A DNA stretch of 64,000 nucleotides from Paraescarpia echinospica (taxonomy: Eukaryota; Annelida; Polychaeta; Sabellida; Siboglinidae). The stretch is from positions 40,905,690 through 40,969,689 of the forward strand of contig CM034531.1 in assembly GCA_020002185.1 (NCBI GenBank), read 5' to 3'. Below are positions 22,267 through 36,600 of this stretch, piece after piece. The position numbers and the translations under genes were made by a program. The notes beneath the pieces were generated by a model. That model was not told the DNA's origin. It ran no database searches and saw only the letters and a list, made by a program, of their open reading frames with translations. Position 1 is the stretch's first letter. Each line of letters opens with the position of its first letter.

Positions 22267-25131
22267 TGTAATAACTTCTTTAAGTATCGTCCACGCGACT
22301 TTGCGTATATTACTTTATATATACAATATATATGGGTAGTGATATATGTACATGGACTTTGCTTGACATTTTAACTACACTATACTGTTAGTAGTGGGTG
22401 TCATAGTTAAACAATATACAACTTATTGTGAATTAGGTGATAAAAGAACGGAAGTTGGTAAATATGTAGAATAGTTCGTAGTTCGTTTTTTATAAAGACC
22501 TCCATGATGTATACATATATATTAATAATGTTATTATTATTACTAGATCGTTGCATTTGTTTCAGCTGATTCGTTCGCTACACATAAAACATAAGAATAC
22601 TGATGGATTGTTTTCAAAGACAATCTAGCCATCTCCTCATTGGTAACGAATGCACCAATCGAATACCTGCTATCGTCCGCGTGGCACAGACACTCAAAAG
22701 CACGTGTAGCGTTGACCAATCTTCACAAATCCACATCACAAAGGGGTCGCCAACATATGTGATATTCAGTGTTTACACAAACCATGACTACACTACACAC
22801 ATTCTTAGAGAAGAAGAGTATCAACAAATATTTATGAACATTAGTTACTATTATTGTTGTTACATCTACATATCTGATCTATTATAACAACTTAATTCAC
22901 ACGCTACACGTGGTATTATTATTACCTTGTTTACACAGTTATTCTGAGGTTGACCAGTTCACTAAATAAGTATTTATTTTATACTAGTTTAAATTAATGA
23001 ACTGGTTACAGCCTTGGTTGGCTCCACTGTCAGCCCGGAATTGAATGTCATTTCACCGTCTGTTACACTTGTTTGATTATGTGTGTATGTATTATTTACA
23101 CAATTCTATCTGTCTTGTCTATATATCTATTTTCTTGTTATTCGGAATGTAACGTAAGACAATATACTAACACAAATCTTACACGCAAGATCTGCTCAGT
23201 TCCTAACTTCTATTCAAAACATTCAAAGAGGACTTATTAAGAACTGGATTACACAGGTAGGCCTTCACGTCATCAAAGTCAACGGAAACCAACTTCAGCT
23301 AGAAGCTGCTAATGTGGGACGCGTTGTTTCAACGCACTTTGTACAATGCCGTTATTCAAACAAAAGGTCTGTTCGATGAAACAATACAAGGGTATTAAGC
23401 CAATTGCTATGGCCTCCAATTCAAAGAACAGACAACGTGCAACAATCTACTCAATAAAACAAAGCAGGAGTAGAGAAGCCAATTACACAACCCTCTAAAT
23501 ATTCTTGACATACACACGCCACTATTGTCACTGTTGTTGTTATCAGCCTGTCACATTAAAAGTCAAAGGTCATCATTTCAGTGTAATTTAATTATGAATG
23601 TCTACACTTATATAAGAAGATATAACCTTCAATTATTTATAGAAAATCAAAACGAAAACTTCCGCGAAACAATATAGTAACTATAATACAGTAATTGTTT
23701 TATTAGAGTCTCGATCACTCCGTGTATTGATTCATTAATAATTTCTATTTTCACTCGGTAACATACTTAGTTTACACTATTTTTTCGATGGCCAAGCCAT
23801 TCATGCATCATTTATATCGTACAACATATGTACAAAGGGTAAATTAAAATAGACAAATATTTGTTTTTAAATTAGCATTAAAAAAAAAATGTGAACATGC
23901 ATTAACACATAAAACACATAACTATGATATATATATATAAATCGAAAATAGTATATATATACCTTTATTATTTTATTTAATATCGTATGTATTATATATA
24001 TATGTATATATATATAATACATTTACGATATCAACCATAACCTAATAAAGGTATATATATATATGTAGTCCCTCCCCGTCTTCAACCCGCTGTCCAAACC
24101 AGACTATAATTCTATGTAATTCAATATAAATTGTACGGTAACCGCGGATAGTCGCCGCCGTAGAAGTCGAGTTTTATTTGAGTTTGTTTTCCGAAATTTG
24201 ATCGTTGTAGGAATGTAAAATAATTGTTTTTGTAACGTAGTGTGTGTATATGTATGTACAATATGTGAGAAGAAGTTTGGCGGCTGTAGGTGGTCGTTTT
24301 CATGGTTAGGTCAGAAAGTACAGAAGAATTTGGTCAGGTTTGAGTCAGATTATCTAACCACTACGCCACCACGTCGCATTGTCGTTCAGTTATACATCGC
24401 ACTAACCATGTTGACATTTTATGTGTTCTGGGAGGAACGACTTCCTATGTTCACTTGAACGTGACATCTGGCGGTTGCCGATAGACGCAATTTCTCAAGC
24501 AAACTTTTAGTGTAATTATATACCGTTAGGTAGCGCCGTGTTGGACACTATACGTTGCCGTAATATCGCTCTGTTTACTGTCTGTTGTGTTCACTTCGAA
24601 TTGTCTACTGAATTACCACCCTGTTGTCAATTTAGGAACACAAGTAGGTGAGTCATTCTAGAGCTTTGATTTGTGTGTGTTCACCATCGATGCAGCAAGT
24701 GGCTAGAATATTTAGAGTCGAATGATAAAGCGGCAGAGCAAGGCCAAGCCCAAGGGTCCACGGCCGTGGGCCACTGCTACTGTCGACCGGCGTTTTAAAA
24801 TGTGGGCAATTACGTTAGCCCCGTGTTGCCTGTTGTCTTTTGGAAGTGACAGTATAATTATATATATAAGCCGTTGGTCCTTTCTATAATATGGTGTATA
24901 AATCGTGCGTATACAGAACAGTGATCTCGACTCAATCAATCTCCCACGACACTGCCGCTGGTGTCAGTATCCACACAAAGTGACAAAAGGACTCAACCAG
25001 TTATTGACAACAAACGAACAGTGTCAATGAGGACGGTTTGTGTGCGTACGTGTGTGTATAAGTGTGCGTGCATGCGTGCGGGCACATTACATTATATAAT
25101 TGTACCACCCAGAATTGTAAAGCTGTTATAC
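22267..25131. other. Intergenic region upstream of INTS13, possible promoter zone
   Basis: No convincing gene was found. A hairpin-forming AT stretch lies at 23938-24070 (tatatatacctttatta and its inverted copy). A tRNA-like A box (ggcgtagtggttagataatc, minus strand) lies near 24345-24365 without a good B box. From about 24120 to 25080 composition is less AT-rich with scattered CpG, which is where an INTS13 promoter or 5' UTR exon could lie. A 55-codon ATG frame at 24721 could not be linked to any gene. Confidence 0.35.
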
Positions 25132-27338
25132 TAGGGACCTGCAAATCTGCAAGGGGCACGTCAGTAGGTCAGTGCTGTTTGTACACACTAGGGTTTTTCT
25201 GCTCATGAGGGGAAGCCCAGGGAATCTCTTTTATGAGCTCTGTATTACAGGGATGCCACATTGTTCACAGAGCCAAGATGATGGAGAATGCCTTTGTAAA
25301 AATGTAAACATTTTAGGCAAGTTATTTATTTTTGTTTATGATGAGTGAATACGCCATATGTTCGGATAAGTATATCTTTGTTGTAGTTTAATGATGTTTT
25401 CTGAAGTTTGGGTAGTAGATAGATGTGTATTTAGTAAAAACACCCTGAAAGTTTCATACAAATCAGATCGTTCACTTTGCGCCAATGTCGCTTTGAAATT
25501 ACTGCCCATTTCTTCTGGATTGCGCTGACATAATGGCGGCCATCTTGGAGTAATCTAATATATAATCTAACTGCATCTTTGAACACGATAATATTTAGAC
25601 ATTATTTTTGTGAGAATGAATATCTAAATATATAATCTTTCTAATGAGGCTAATATGTTGAATGTGTATGTTTATTTAAGGTTAAATTGAGCATCCTACC
25701 AATAAGTATTGGAACATTGGGAGCCTCCATGCACAATTTTACTCATATACAGATTTCCCATGCTAATAATTATTCAGCTTATAATGACTGATGGTTTTTA
25801 ATTTTATTTGAGAATCATCAGCAGACATGTCAAGGTTGACAAACAATGGTGCATTAGAAATATTCACTAAATATAAAAGCTAATGAAGTATGTGAAAAGG
25901 TTCTTGAAGCCTGTGGCAAAACGGTACGTGTATTGATTCTGTTAATTAGTATAAATATTTATAGTATGTATAACAATGATGATCAGTAATTATTTAACGT
26001 ACCTTTAACTTTTGTAATGATATGAAAAAAATATATGCATACCCACATTGTAATTTGCTGTTTTTTGTCTCTATGAAAATAAATAATTGGTGTACAGTTA
26101 ATTATTATAAACATATGTATGACATAATCATCTCTAATTATAGTATCCTTCTACCTTTTTAACTGTATAAATTTTAAACTTTTTCATATATTCGTCATAC
26201 GAGAGATAATTAAATTATATAATCAGAACATGCTTTATTGTACAGCTGAGTGACATTCATCCGCCGTCTGTTAATGCCAGTCTTAGGGTCGTTGAAGAAG
26301 AAACTGCATAGGCTTTCCATCCACATTGATTTCGTTGCACAGCTTTTACTAAGAGAAACCATGTCCAATAACCATGAATGAACATACTCAGGAGTGAGAT
26401 TGTGAGAGAGAGAGAGGGGGGGGGGGCAGGGAGAGGGAGGAGGAGGGGGGAGAGAGGGAGAGTCGTGTTAAAGAAATGTTCTGACTGTGTTACAAGCTTC
26501 AGCATCTGCAACAAATATACAAACATCTTCACAATGGTAGAAGGTATGGTCTTTCATTGAAATGTGTTTGTTTGTGTTAATTAGCTAGTATTAACTTATT
26601 TATTTGGTTAGTTTTAATAATATATGACTATATAATTTAGTCTATATACTGTAATAACAATATAGATATATATAAAACGTGTTACCCCCACCCTAATAAG
26701 GACTTGCATTGGTCCAGAATGTATTTCCATTTCCTGCTAATGCTAGGACATATGTATTTAAAAAACATTCAGTAAAATGAAAACAAAATTATAAAACCAA
26801 CCAGTAAATATAGTCAAATAATTAGGTTACTGTAAGGTTTCACATAAAAATTGTAAATGTTAAGGGTACACGTCCCTCGTGGGTGTAAACAAATATTTAC
26901 TGGGCCCTCGAAGACAGTTGAATAAAAAAATACCTAAATTTGGACAAATAATCATGTAAATAGACAAAATGTAGGTAATATCGAACATGAAATGTCATCT
27001 CAAGGTCATGTCCATCTCAAGGTCACACCATAGTGACGTCAACTTTGGGGAGAAATATTTTTACAAATATATTTTGACATGTGATAATGTTATAGAAGTT
27101 TTTAACTGCATTTCAATGCAGTGATCCAGCCCCCAGTATGAATGTATGCTACGGAGCAGGATGTGCAGAGGTCACAGATTTGGTATAATTTTCTAAAAAT
27201 TCAAATTGTCATAATTTTGGACGAAATGGAGATATTTAAATTCTGTATATGGTATCTTATTTCTTATCATACCTACAATCGACATGCGCCATTACAATTT
27301 TGGTGAATCTATTATTGATTTTTTTGTGCAGGTCCCTA
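25132..27338. mobile_element. TIR element immediately upstream of INTS13 exon 1
   Basis: Starts TAGGGACCTGCA and ends TGCAGGTCCCTA (12-bp perfect inverted ends; a 13th base also pairs). It is flanked on both sides by GTTATAC (25125-25131 and 27339-27345), or by TTATA if the 13-bp ends are used. The 2.2-kb interior has no transposase frame. The ends resemble hAT-type termini, but the duplication is 7 or 5 bp and not 8 bp, so the class is open. Confidence 0.75.
26397..26462 (+). repeat. Purine-only G-rich tract
   Basis: About 65 nt that are almost entirely A/G, including an eleven-G run and many GGG blocks. It can form G-quadruplex or triplex DNA in principle. Confidence 0.9.
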
Positions 27339-27453
27339 GTTATACAGTTGCAGTGACACAAATACAGAAGAGAATGTGACAAGCCAGTGTGACTACTTCT
27401 CTACATCAACCGACCACACCACAAGACGGTCCTCATCGCAAGAGGTTAGAACA

Positions 27454-27675
27454 ATGTCTTTCCCCCATTCTCACAAGACCGTCATTGTCCTGGACCGCAG
27501 TCCACACTTCCTTCGCAGCAGTAAGCAGAATGTAGAGTTTGACGTTTTCACCAAGTCTCGCACCCCGGGCATCATCCCCCTCGCTCCCATCGTCAAGTCT
27601 CTGTGGACGTGCAATGTGGAGGCAGCGATCGAGTACTGCCGCATTGTCTATGATGTCTACCCTCAGAATAAACTT
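27454..27675 (+). CDS. INTS13: INTS13 exon 1 (start codon)
   Basis: Seventy-four codons from ATG, ending VYPQNKL before donor gtgagt. The upstream 5' UTR part of the exon probably begins just after the TIR element (acceptor-like agttgcag near 27350). Confidence 0.93.
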
Positions 27676-30600
27676 GTGAGTACTGGTCAACTTTTCCTCA
27701 TCTTAGTCATTTCAGTTTCAAATGTGTAGTTTTATAATTAAGTGGTACATGTTAATCACTACCATTAAATGTCAGATTATTGTTGGAGACTCCCTGATGA
27801 TATTCCACTCTTACTTTGTAGTGCTCAACTTGATGACATACTTGAACAATTATTTTTAAAACATTTTTATTGATGACGTAAAGTTAATAATATCAGACAT
27901 TGCTTGGACAAACAAATGTAGCTGTAGCCAGGGTGTTATGCATGCTGTAATTGTAATTCGCAGTAAATGAGACCCTGTAATCAGTTGTCATAACGGCAAG
28001 TTAGGAAACATGACGTTATACATGTTTTGTAATCCATATATGTACGTTGTAGATTAGGCTCGTGTTGAGTGACACAGTAGCTACAACAGTGAACAGTTGG
28101 GAACAGCAGGAACAAAATATACAAAAGGTGTGTGTTTATCTAGAAATGTGTCACACCACTCAGAAGGACTTGAAGTCTGATGTAATACAAATTCTCAAAT
28201 ATTTACATAATCATAATATTAAAACAGTACACATCAGTTTGTTGGTGCTTTCAGGTTGTCATCAGAGAAGGGATGGTTACACCACAAGTTAGATTACTGT
28301 CAATATTTATGAGTATAAGTATGATTACTATTACTGGAACGATTGCTGCTAAATGAGTGTAATTTATTACTATTAATTTAGTAAGTAATCATGGTCACAG
28401 TCATGGCTTAAATGAATTGGCAATGTCTTATTTCTACATAGAAGTGTAGCTAAGACCATTATTTTAGTATATTTATTTAATTACTGTATTTATTTGTATT
28501 TTGCTAATATTAATTTTATAAGAATTTCTTTTAGAAAATGCATGTTTATTTAGCCATCATTATCATCTGGGTTCTACAAAGCGCATCTCCTTTATTCCTC
28601 TGCTGCTTTCAGTTGATGTTGACACTAGCGAGACAAGGGCCACCGTCTCAGGCAAGTTCGCGGTCGGATGAGAACAACATCATGAACGGCTTGACGGAGG
28701 CGGTAGGACTGCTGTGTCAAACGACAGCGACACAACACGCCCGACGCACAACACTCTCTGACTCACCTCTCTCTGTCACCAACCGGGGCCGCATCATCTG
28801 TCTCACCAGTCTCAAGAGGTCAGCACCAGTTGTTTATATCAAACCAAAGTGTCTTTGGTTCCAGCAGTATGTTGGACAATTTCATAAAAAATTGTCCGTG
28901 CATACCTTTGTAAGTGTAAACCAATAACATTCACTTCACAAACAAGAACTCATGTTGACTGGATACAACTTTTGCCGTTTAGTGTGATTTGTGACATTGT
29001 CCCACAGATGTGACATTGTCTAAAAAATATGACATTGTCCCATAGATGTGACAAAGATGTCCTTCATGCGAGATTTATACATTACCAACGGCAGTTCATT
29101 GGTTTGTTTGAAACTGGTTATTATTTGGTCCCACAAATAGTGATGTAATATTTATTGTAATGATGTTAGCCAGTGATTCTGTGTGTTGCAGTGAGTCCCG
29201 CATCCATGTGATAGAGGAATGTATGCAGGACGCACTCACCCAACACAACAGTCTGGCCGCCAGCACAGACAAGTAAGTGTCTGCTACCACATCCACTTAC
29301 AGTTGTCTGCTGACAGGTGTCTGCTACCACATCCACTTACAGTTGTCTGCTGACAGGTGTCTGCTACCACATCCACTTACAGTTGTCTGCTGACAGGTGT
29401 CTGCTACCACATCCACTTACAGTTGTCTGCTGACAGGTGTCTGCTACCACACCCACTTACAGTTGTCTGCTGACAGGTGTCTGCTACCACACCCACTTAC
29501 AGTTGTCTGCTGACAGGTGTCTGCTACCACACCCACTTACAGTTGTCTGCTGGCAGGTGTTTGCTACCTCATCCACTTACAGTTGTCTGCTGACAGGTGT
29601 CTGCTACCACATCCACTTACAGTTGTCTGCTGACAGGTGTCTGCTACCACATCCACTTACAGTTGTCTGCTGACAGGTGTCTGCTACCACACCCACTTAC
29701 AGTTGTCTGCTGACAGTTGTCTGCTGTGTCTGCTACTGCTGACATCCACTTACAGTTGTCTGCTGACAGGTGTCTGCTACCACATCCACTTACAGTTGTC
29801 TGCTGACAGGTGTCTGCTACCACATCCACTTACAGTTGTCTGCTGACAGGTGTCTGCTACCACACCCACTTACAGTTGTCTGCTGACAGGTGTTTGCTAC
29901 CTCATCCACTTACAGTTGTCTGCTGACAGGTGTTTGCTACCTCATCCACTTACAGTTGTCTGCTGACAGGTGTTTGCTACCTCATCCACTTACAGTTGTC
30001 TGCTGACAGGTGTCTGCTACCACGTCCACTTACAGTTGTCTGCTGACAGGTGTCTGCTACCACGTCCACTTACAGTTGTCTGCTGACACGTGTCTGCTAC
30101 CACACCCACTTACAGTTGTCTGCTGACAGGTGTTTGCTACCTTATCCACTTACAGTTGTCTGCTGACAGGTGTCTGCTACCACACCCACTTACAGTTGTC
30201 TGCTGACAGGTGTTTGCTACCTTATCCACTTACTGTTGTCTGCTGACAGGTGTCTGCTACCACATCCACTTACAGTTGCCTGCCAACAGATACTTAGGGT
30301 TCCTGGCAGTTATACCTCAGCAGAACAATATATGAATTACACCCCTGGGTTATTTGTTTTGGGCAATTGGTAAAACATGAGTTTTAATATGAAACTAATA
30401 GTGTATTGTAGCATGAAGTGGAACAGTTTTAAAGCAGTAGTAGTATGTTGAAACTTCTGTTGGGAAATGACTGGAAAAGTGCTGCTTTCATGTGTTAATC
30501 ACTCTGGGTACGTGCCCCGACAACGATACACCTTGTCAACAGGTGTGACAATAGCCAATCACCAAACTAAAGTACCTTGAGAGGACCATGCCAGGTGGTT

Positions 30601-33600
30601 GAATTCTTGGTCCACCCATCCTAGAAACAAAATTAATAAATGTTATATAATGTGATGGAGATATGTGACAAAATGAAATCATACTGTATTTTATTGACAA
30701 TAATAAAACTGTGTTAGTTGACCAGAATTTTGCAGTACTATTGTATGAATGCATTCTATAGTGGTGTTTATGTGATGCCTTTCAGTCTGATGCCTCTCAG
30801 TCATCTTGAGTTGGTGCTGGTGCATGTAGTGCCTGTGTCACATGAGAGTGCAATCACTCACAAGCCTAGCAGAGAGGTGAGCACTACTGATGCATATATG
30901 ACTTCTACTACAGAACATCTATTTCTTTGGACAGATATTTTCTTAATCTTTTCATATGCATAATGTCTGTGATACAGTGGTAGTATTCCCAAACATTAAA
31001 TATCAAAATTGTGAATACAAATTACAGTAACGAAATGAGTTGTCAACCAATATCTTCCCTGCTCAATAGATCTCGTCCTATCTGTCAAGTGAGGTTCACG
31101 TCAGTCAGTCGGGGAGGTTCATCGCCACCAAGATGGTCGAGTTGTCCATGCAACACTTCCAACTCTCATGTACCACCGTCACAGGCATACCCATGAAGGT
31201 AGGACACTGTGACATGAACATACATCACTCACAGGCATACCCATGAAGGTAGGACACTGTTACATGAACATACATCACTCACAGGCATACGTATGAAGGT
31301 AGGATACTGTCACATGAACATACATCACTCACAGGCATACCCATGAAGGTAGGACACTGTCATATGAACATGCATCACTCACAGGCATACGTATGAAGGT
31401 AGGGCACTGTCACATGAACATACATCACTCACACGCATACCCATGAAGGTAGGACAGTCTCACATCAACATACATCACTCACAGGCATACACGTGAAGGT
31501 AGGACACTCTCACATCAACATACATCACTCACAGGCATACCCATGAAGATAGGACAGTCTCACATCAACATACACCACTCACAGGTATACACACAAAGGT
31601 AGGACACTCACATCAACCTACATCACGTCAACCTACATAACTCACAGGCATACCCATGAAGATAGAACACTGTCACATCACTCGCAGGCATATCCATGAA
31701 GGTAGGACACTATCACATCAACATACATCACTCACAGGCATACACATGAATGTCAGCATCAGCTTACATCATAGTTACATGAACATAATTCACTGTCATA
31801 CGTGTTTACAAAATGGAAGAACATTTTACACATATAATCAAGAAATTGTCGATCCAATAGGTAGAACTGTGAATGGACATAACTACCAGAATAGTCAACT
31901 GTCATTACAGTGTGATACATTTGTAAAATGAGAATGTTTCCTGTTTCGAACTGACTCATCATTGAAGTGTATTGACACTGTTGTTTGTGTCATGACAGGA
32001 GGAACAGAATGCAAGTTCCTCAGCCAACTACGATGTGGAGTTGCTGCACAGTAGACAGGCCCACCTGGAGGTGTCTAGGACAGGTAAAATACAACAAACA
32101 TGCCCTCCTGGGGTTTCTAGAACTGGTACAATTTATTACTCATACAGATTGTAGGTTATCTGCTAGACAAATTTCAAGCGTTCCGTGTCAGGTGTAGGAC
32201 AAGTCAGCTATATGTGCTATATATCTGTATATGACGTCATAACATTAATGAATAATATGATGATGGTGTTGATGTTGATATTTGTGTGATTTCAGGAGTA
32301 GGAGCCGTAGAAGGGATGATCATGCCATCCAAGGAAGGCCTCTTCATAGACACGGTCACTCTCAAGTGGTGCACTCCTCGCACCAATGCAGTTGGTAAGG
32401 AATAGACAGTCACTCTCAAGTGGTGCACTCCTCGCACCAATGCAGTTGGTAAGAAATAGACAGTCACTCTCAAGTGGTGCACTCCTCGCACCAATGGAGT
32501 TGGTAAGGAATAGACAGTCACTCTCAAGTGGTGCACTCCTCGCACCAATGCAGTTGGTAAGGAATAGACAGTCACTCTCAAGTGGTGCACTCCTCGCACC
32601 AATGCAGTTGGTAAGGAATAGACAGTCACTCTCAAGTGGTGCACTCCTCGCACCAATGGAGTTGATAAGGAATAGACAGTCACTCTCAAGTGGTGCACTC
32701 CTCGCACCAATGGAGTTGGTAAGGAATAGACAGTCACTCTCAAGTGGTGCACTCCTCGCACCAATGGAGTTGGTAAGGAATAGACAGTCACTCTCAAGTG
32801 GTGCACTACTCGCACCAATGGAGTTGGTAAGGAATAGACAGTTACTCTCAAGTGGTGCACTCCTCGCACCAATCCAGTTGGTAAGGAATAGACAGTCACT
32901 CTCAAGTGGTGCACTCCTCGCACCAATGGAGTTGGTAAGGAATAGACAGTCACTCTCAAGTGGTGCATTCCTCGCACCAATGGAGTTGATAAGGAATAGA
33001 CAGTCACTCTCAAGTGGTGCACTCCTCGCACCAATGGAGTTGGTAAGGAATAGACAGTCACTCTCAAGTGGTGCACTCCTCGCACCAATGGAGTTGGTAA
33101 GGAATAGACAGTCACTCTCAAGTGGTGCACTCCTCGCACATATGCAGTTGGTAAGTAATAGACAGTCACTCTCAAGTGGTGCACCAATGAAGTAGGTAAG
33201 GAATAGGTTTCATCAACAATGCACAGTAATCTGCCACCTGACATTTTGGCTTCAATAGAAAATATATATTGTAATTGTAGTGCCACATAAAATATTAACT
33301 ACCATAAAGCAAACATGTTATGTTTCAATTGTAACAATGTTAGTTACTAGACTGAGAATAATCAGCACAACTGTTAGTAAACCTGTTATTTATTTTTGCA
33401 GAGCTGCACCCTTGCCATGGGGCTTTCCGCATCACCCCAGTTGACGTCAACAGTCGACCTTCATCATGTCTCACAAACTTCCTGCTCAATGGTCAGTATT
33501 GACTGCCCATCAACTGACCAACAGCCAACTACCGGCCGACCGACTGTAAACATATTATTTTGGGGTGAACCTTAGCTTTGTAGATACATTTAATGAGAAA

Positions 33601-36600
33601 TATGTTAATCGTATTGTGCAAGTTATTGTTACTGACATACTTTATATCTTGTAATATATAAGTTGACTGCCTCTATGATGTATAATATGAAATAAGAGTT
33701 AAATAGAATATTCTAGAGAGGCTATGCAAAATAAACTTATAAATGTCAAAGAATCTAATAATCATAAAGAAAGAACACATTTGATGATTTTTATACAGTT
33801 CAAACACTAGGATTATGACAACCAAAGTTAAGCTGCAATTAATTTGTTATTATTTAATATTATGTTTTTGATAATTGTGAACAAACTAATGGAATATGGT
33901 TACGTACAGTGTCTTCGTCAAAATGAGTGCATGGTGAACAACATATATGTGAAATAGTTCTGTCAACATGTACAAGATGTGATTGCTTCAGGTCGGTCAG
34001 TGATGTTGGAGCAGCCGCGCAAAACCGGCAACAAGGTCATCTCACACATGCTGACTAGTCACGGAGGAGAGATCTATATCCACATCCTGATGACCTCCAG
34101 GTCAATCCTAGAGGATCCTCCCTCCATCAGTGAGGGTTGTGGGGGCCGCATCACTGACTACCGCATCAATGTAGGTCACACTTCACTGACTACTGCATCA
34201 ATGTAGGCCACGCATCACTGAGTCGCATCATTGTGTAATAATAATAATTGTTTTTTAATATAGCGCTTTTTAAGTAAGTTAATACTAATCAAAGCGCATC
34301 ACATATTAAAATGAAGTGTTGACTAAATGCTAAAATATAAATTAATTAAATAAATAAGCTAAGATAAAAAAAACATAAATAAAAAAAAAAAAATTAGGGT
34401 GTAAAAATACAATTTCAAACAATGAAATTAAAAACCAATCAATACTATAAAATAGAAACCAGTGTCATTTAGATGTGGCAGCAGTGCTTGCATCAAGGCA
34501 TGCAGTGCAGGTGAAATAGATGGGTTTTAAGTTGTTTCCGAAAAGCCGCCAATGTTCCAACCGATCACATACACTTTGGCAAGCTATTCCACATATGTGG
34601 GCCTGTCACTGCAAAGCTGCCCCGTCAGATAGTTCTCTTAGACACAGTCACCGCGAGAAGCATTGTGTCACTCGCCGATCGCAATGCACGTGTGGGCATG
34701 TTGCGAACTATCGCACAGTTGAGGTAGTTTGGGGACAGTTGGGGCAGGATTTTAAATATGTAAGTACATATCTTGAAAATAATTCTCATTCTAATCGGCA
34801 ACCAATGCAGTGATTGCAGAATTGGTGTGATGTGATTTCGCATATAGGTCACGCATCATTGACTACTGTATCAATGTAGGTCACACATGACAGACTACTG
34901 CAGCAATGTAGGTCACACTTAACTGACTACCACATCAATGTTGGTCACACTTCACTGACTACCACATCAATGTAGGTCACACATCAGTGACTACCACATC
35001 AATGTAGGCCACGCATCGCTGATACCACATCAATATCGGTCACACATCACTGACTACCGCATCAATGTAGGTCACTCAGTACTGACTACAACATCAATGT
35101 AGGTCACACATCACTGGCTATTGTATCAATGTAGGTCACACTTAACTGGCTACCGTATCAATGTAGGTCACACTTAACTGACTACCACATCAATGTAGGT
35201 CACACTTAATTGACTACCACATCAATGTAGGTCACACATAACTGACTACTGCATCAATGTAGGTCACACTTAACTGACTACTGCATCAATGTAGGTCACA
35301 CTTAACTGACTACTGCATCAATGTAGGTCACACTTAACTGACTACTGCATCAATGTAGGTCATACTTAACTGACTACTGCATCAATGTAGGTCACACTTA
35401 ACTGACTACCACATCAATGTAGGTCACACTTAACTGACTACCACATCAATGTAGGTCACACTTAACTGACTACTGCATCAATGTAGGTCACACTTAACTG
35501 ACTACTGCATCAATGTAGGTCACACTTAACTGACTACTGCATCAATGTAGTTCACACTTAACTGATTACCACATCAATGTAGGTCACACTTAACTGACTA
35601 CTGCATCAATGTAGGTCACACTTAACTGACTACTGCATCAATGTAGGCCACGCATCACTGAGTCGCATTAATGTGTAATAATAATAATTATGTTTTTAAT
35701 ATAGCGCTTTTTAAGTAAGTTAATACTAATCAAAGTGCATCACATATTAAAATGAGGTGTTGACTAAATGCTAAAATATAAATTAATTAAATAAATAAGC
35801 TAAGATAATAAAAACACATAAATAAAAATAAATAAATTAGGGTGTAAAAATACAATTTCAAACAATGAAATTAAAAACCAATCAATACTATAAAATAGAA
35901 ACCAGTGTCATTTAGATGTGGCAGCAGTGCTTGCATCAAGGCATGCAGTGCAGGTGAAATAGATGGGTTTTAAGTTGTTTCTGGAAAGCCGCCAATGTCC
36001 CAACCGCTCGCACACACTTTGGCAAGCTATTCCACATATGTGGGCCTGTCACTGCAAAGCTGCCCCGTCCGATAGTTCTCTTGGACACCGTCACCGCGAG
36101 AGGCATTGCGTCACTCGCAGATCGCAATGCACGTGTGGGCGCGTTGCGAACTATCGCACAGTTGAGGTAGTTTGGGGACAGTTGGGGCAGGATTTTAAAT
36201 ATGTAAGTACATATCTTGAAAATAATTCTCATTCTGATCGGCAACCAATCCAATGATTGCAGAATTGGTGTGATGTGATTTCGCATATAGGTCACGCATC
36301 ATTGACTACTGTATCAATGTAAGTCACACATGACAGACTACTGCATCAATGTAGGTCACACTTAACTGACTACCGCATCAATGTAGGTCACACATAACTG
36401 ACTACTTCATTAATGTAGGTCACACTTAACTGACTACTGCATCAATGTAGGTCACACTTAACTGACTACTGCATCAATGTAGGTCACACTTAACTGACTA
36501 CCACATCAATGTAGGCCACACTTAACTGACTACTGCATCAATGTAGGTCACACCTAACTGACTACTGCATCAATGTAGGTCACACTTAACTGACTACTGC

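Noticed and set aside
24721..24888. 55-codon ATG frame starting MIKRQSKAKPKGPRPW
   Set aside because: Not linked to INTS13 by a donor in the right phase, no family recognised; chance frame in a less AT-rich stretch.
27433..27690. 85-codon minus-strand frame
   Set aside because: Antisense of INTS13 exon 1.
29437..30373. Repetitive frames ([11 protein letters not shown])
   Set aside because: Frames from the 40-bp intronic array.
30795..30876. Alternative INTS13 exon 5 acceptor at ctctcag (30800)
   Set aside because: Would delete LMPLS, which aligns to the conserved LM before ELVLIH; the upstream ctttcag fits better, though alternative use is possible.
32237..33286. A 349-codon open frame on the minus strand and a 269-codon frame on the plus strand
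   Set aside because: Both are produced by the 54-bp array, whose unit is a multiple of three with no stop in those frames. They overlap the real INTS13 exon 8.
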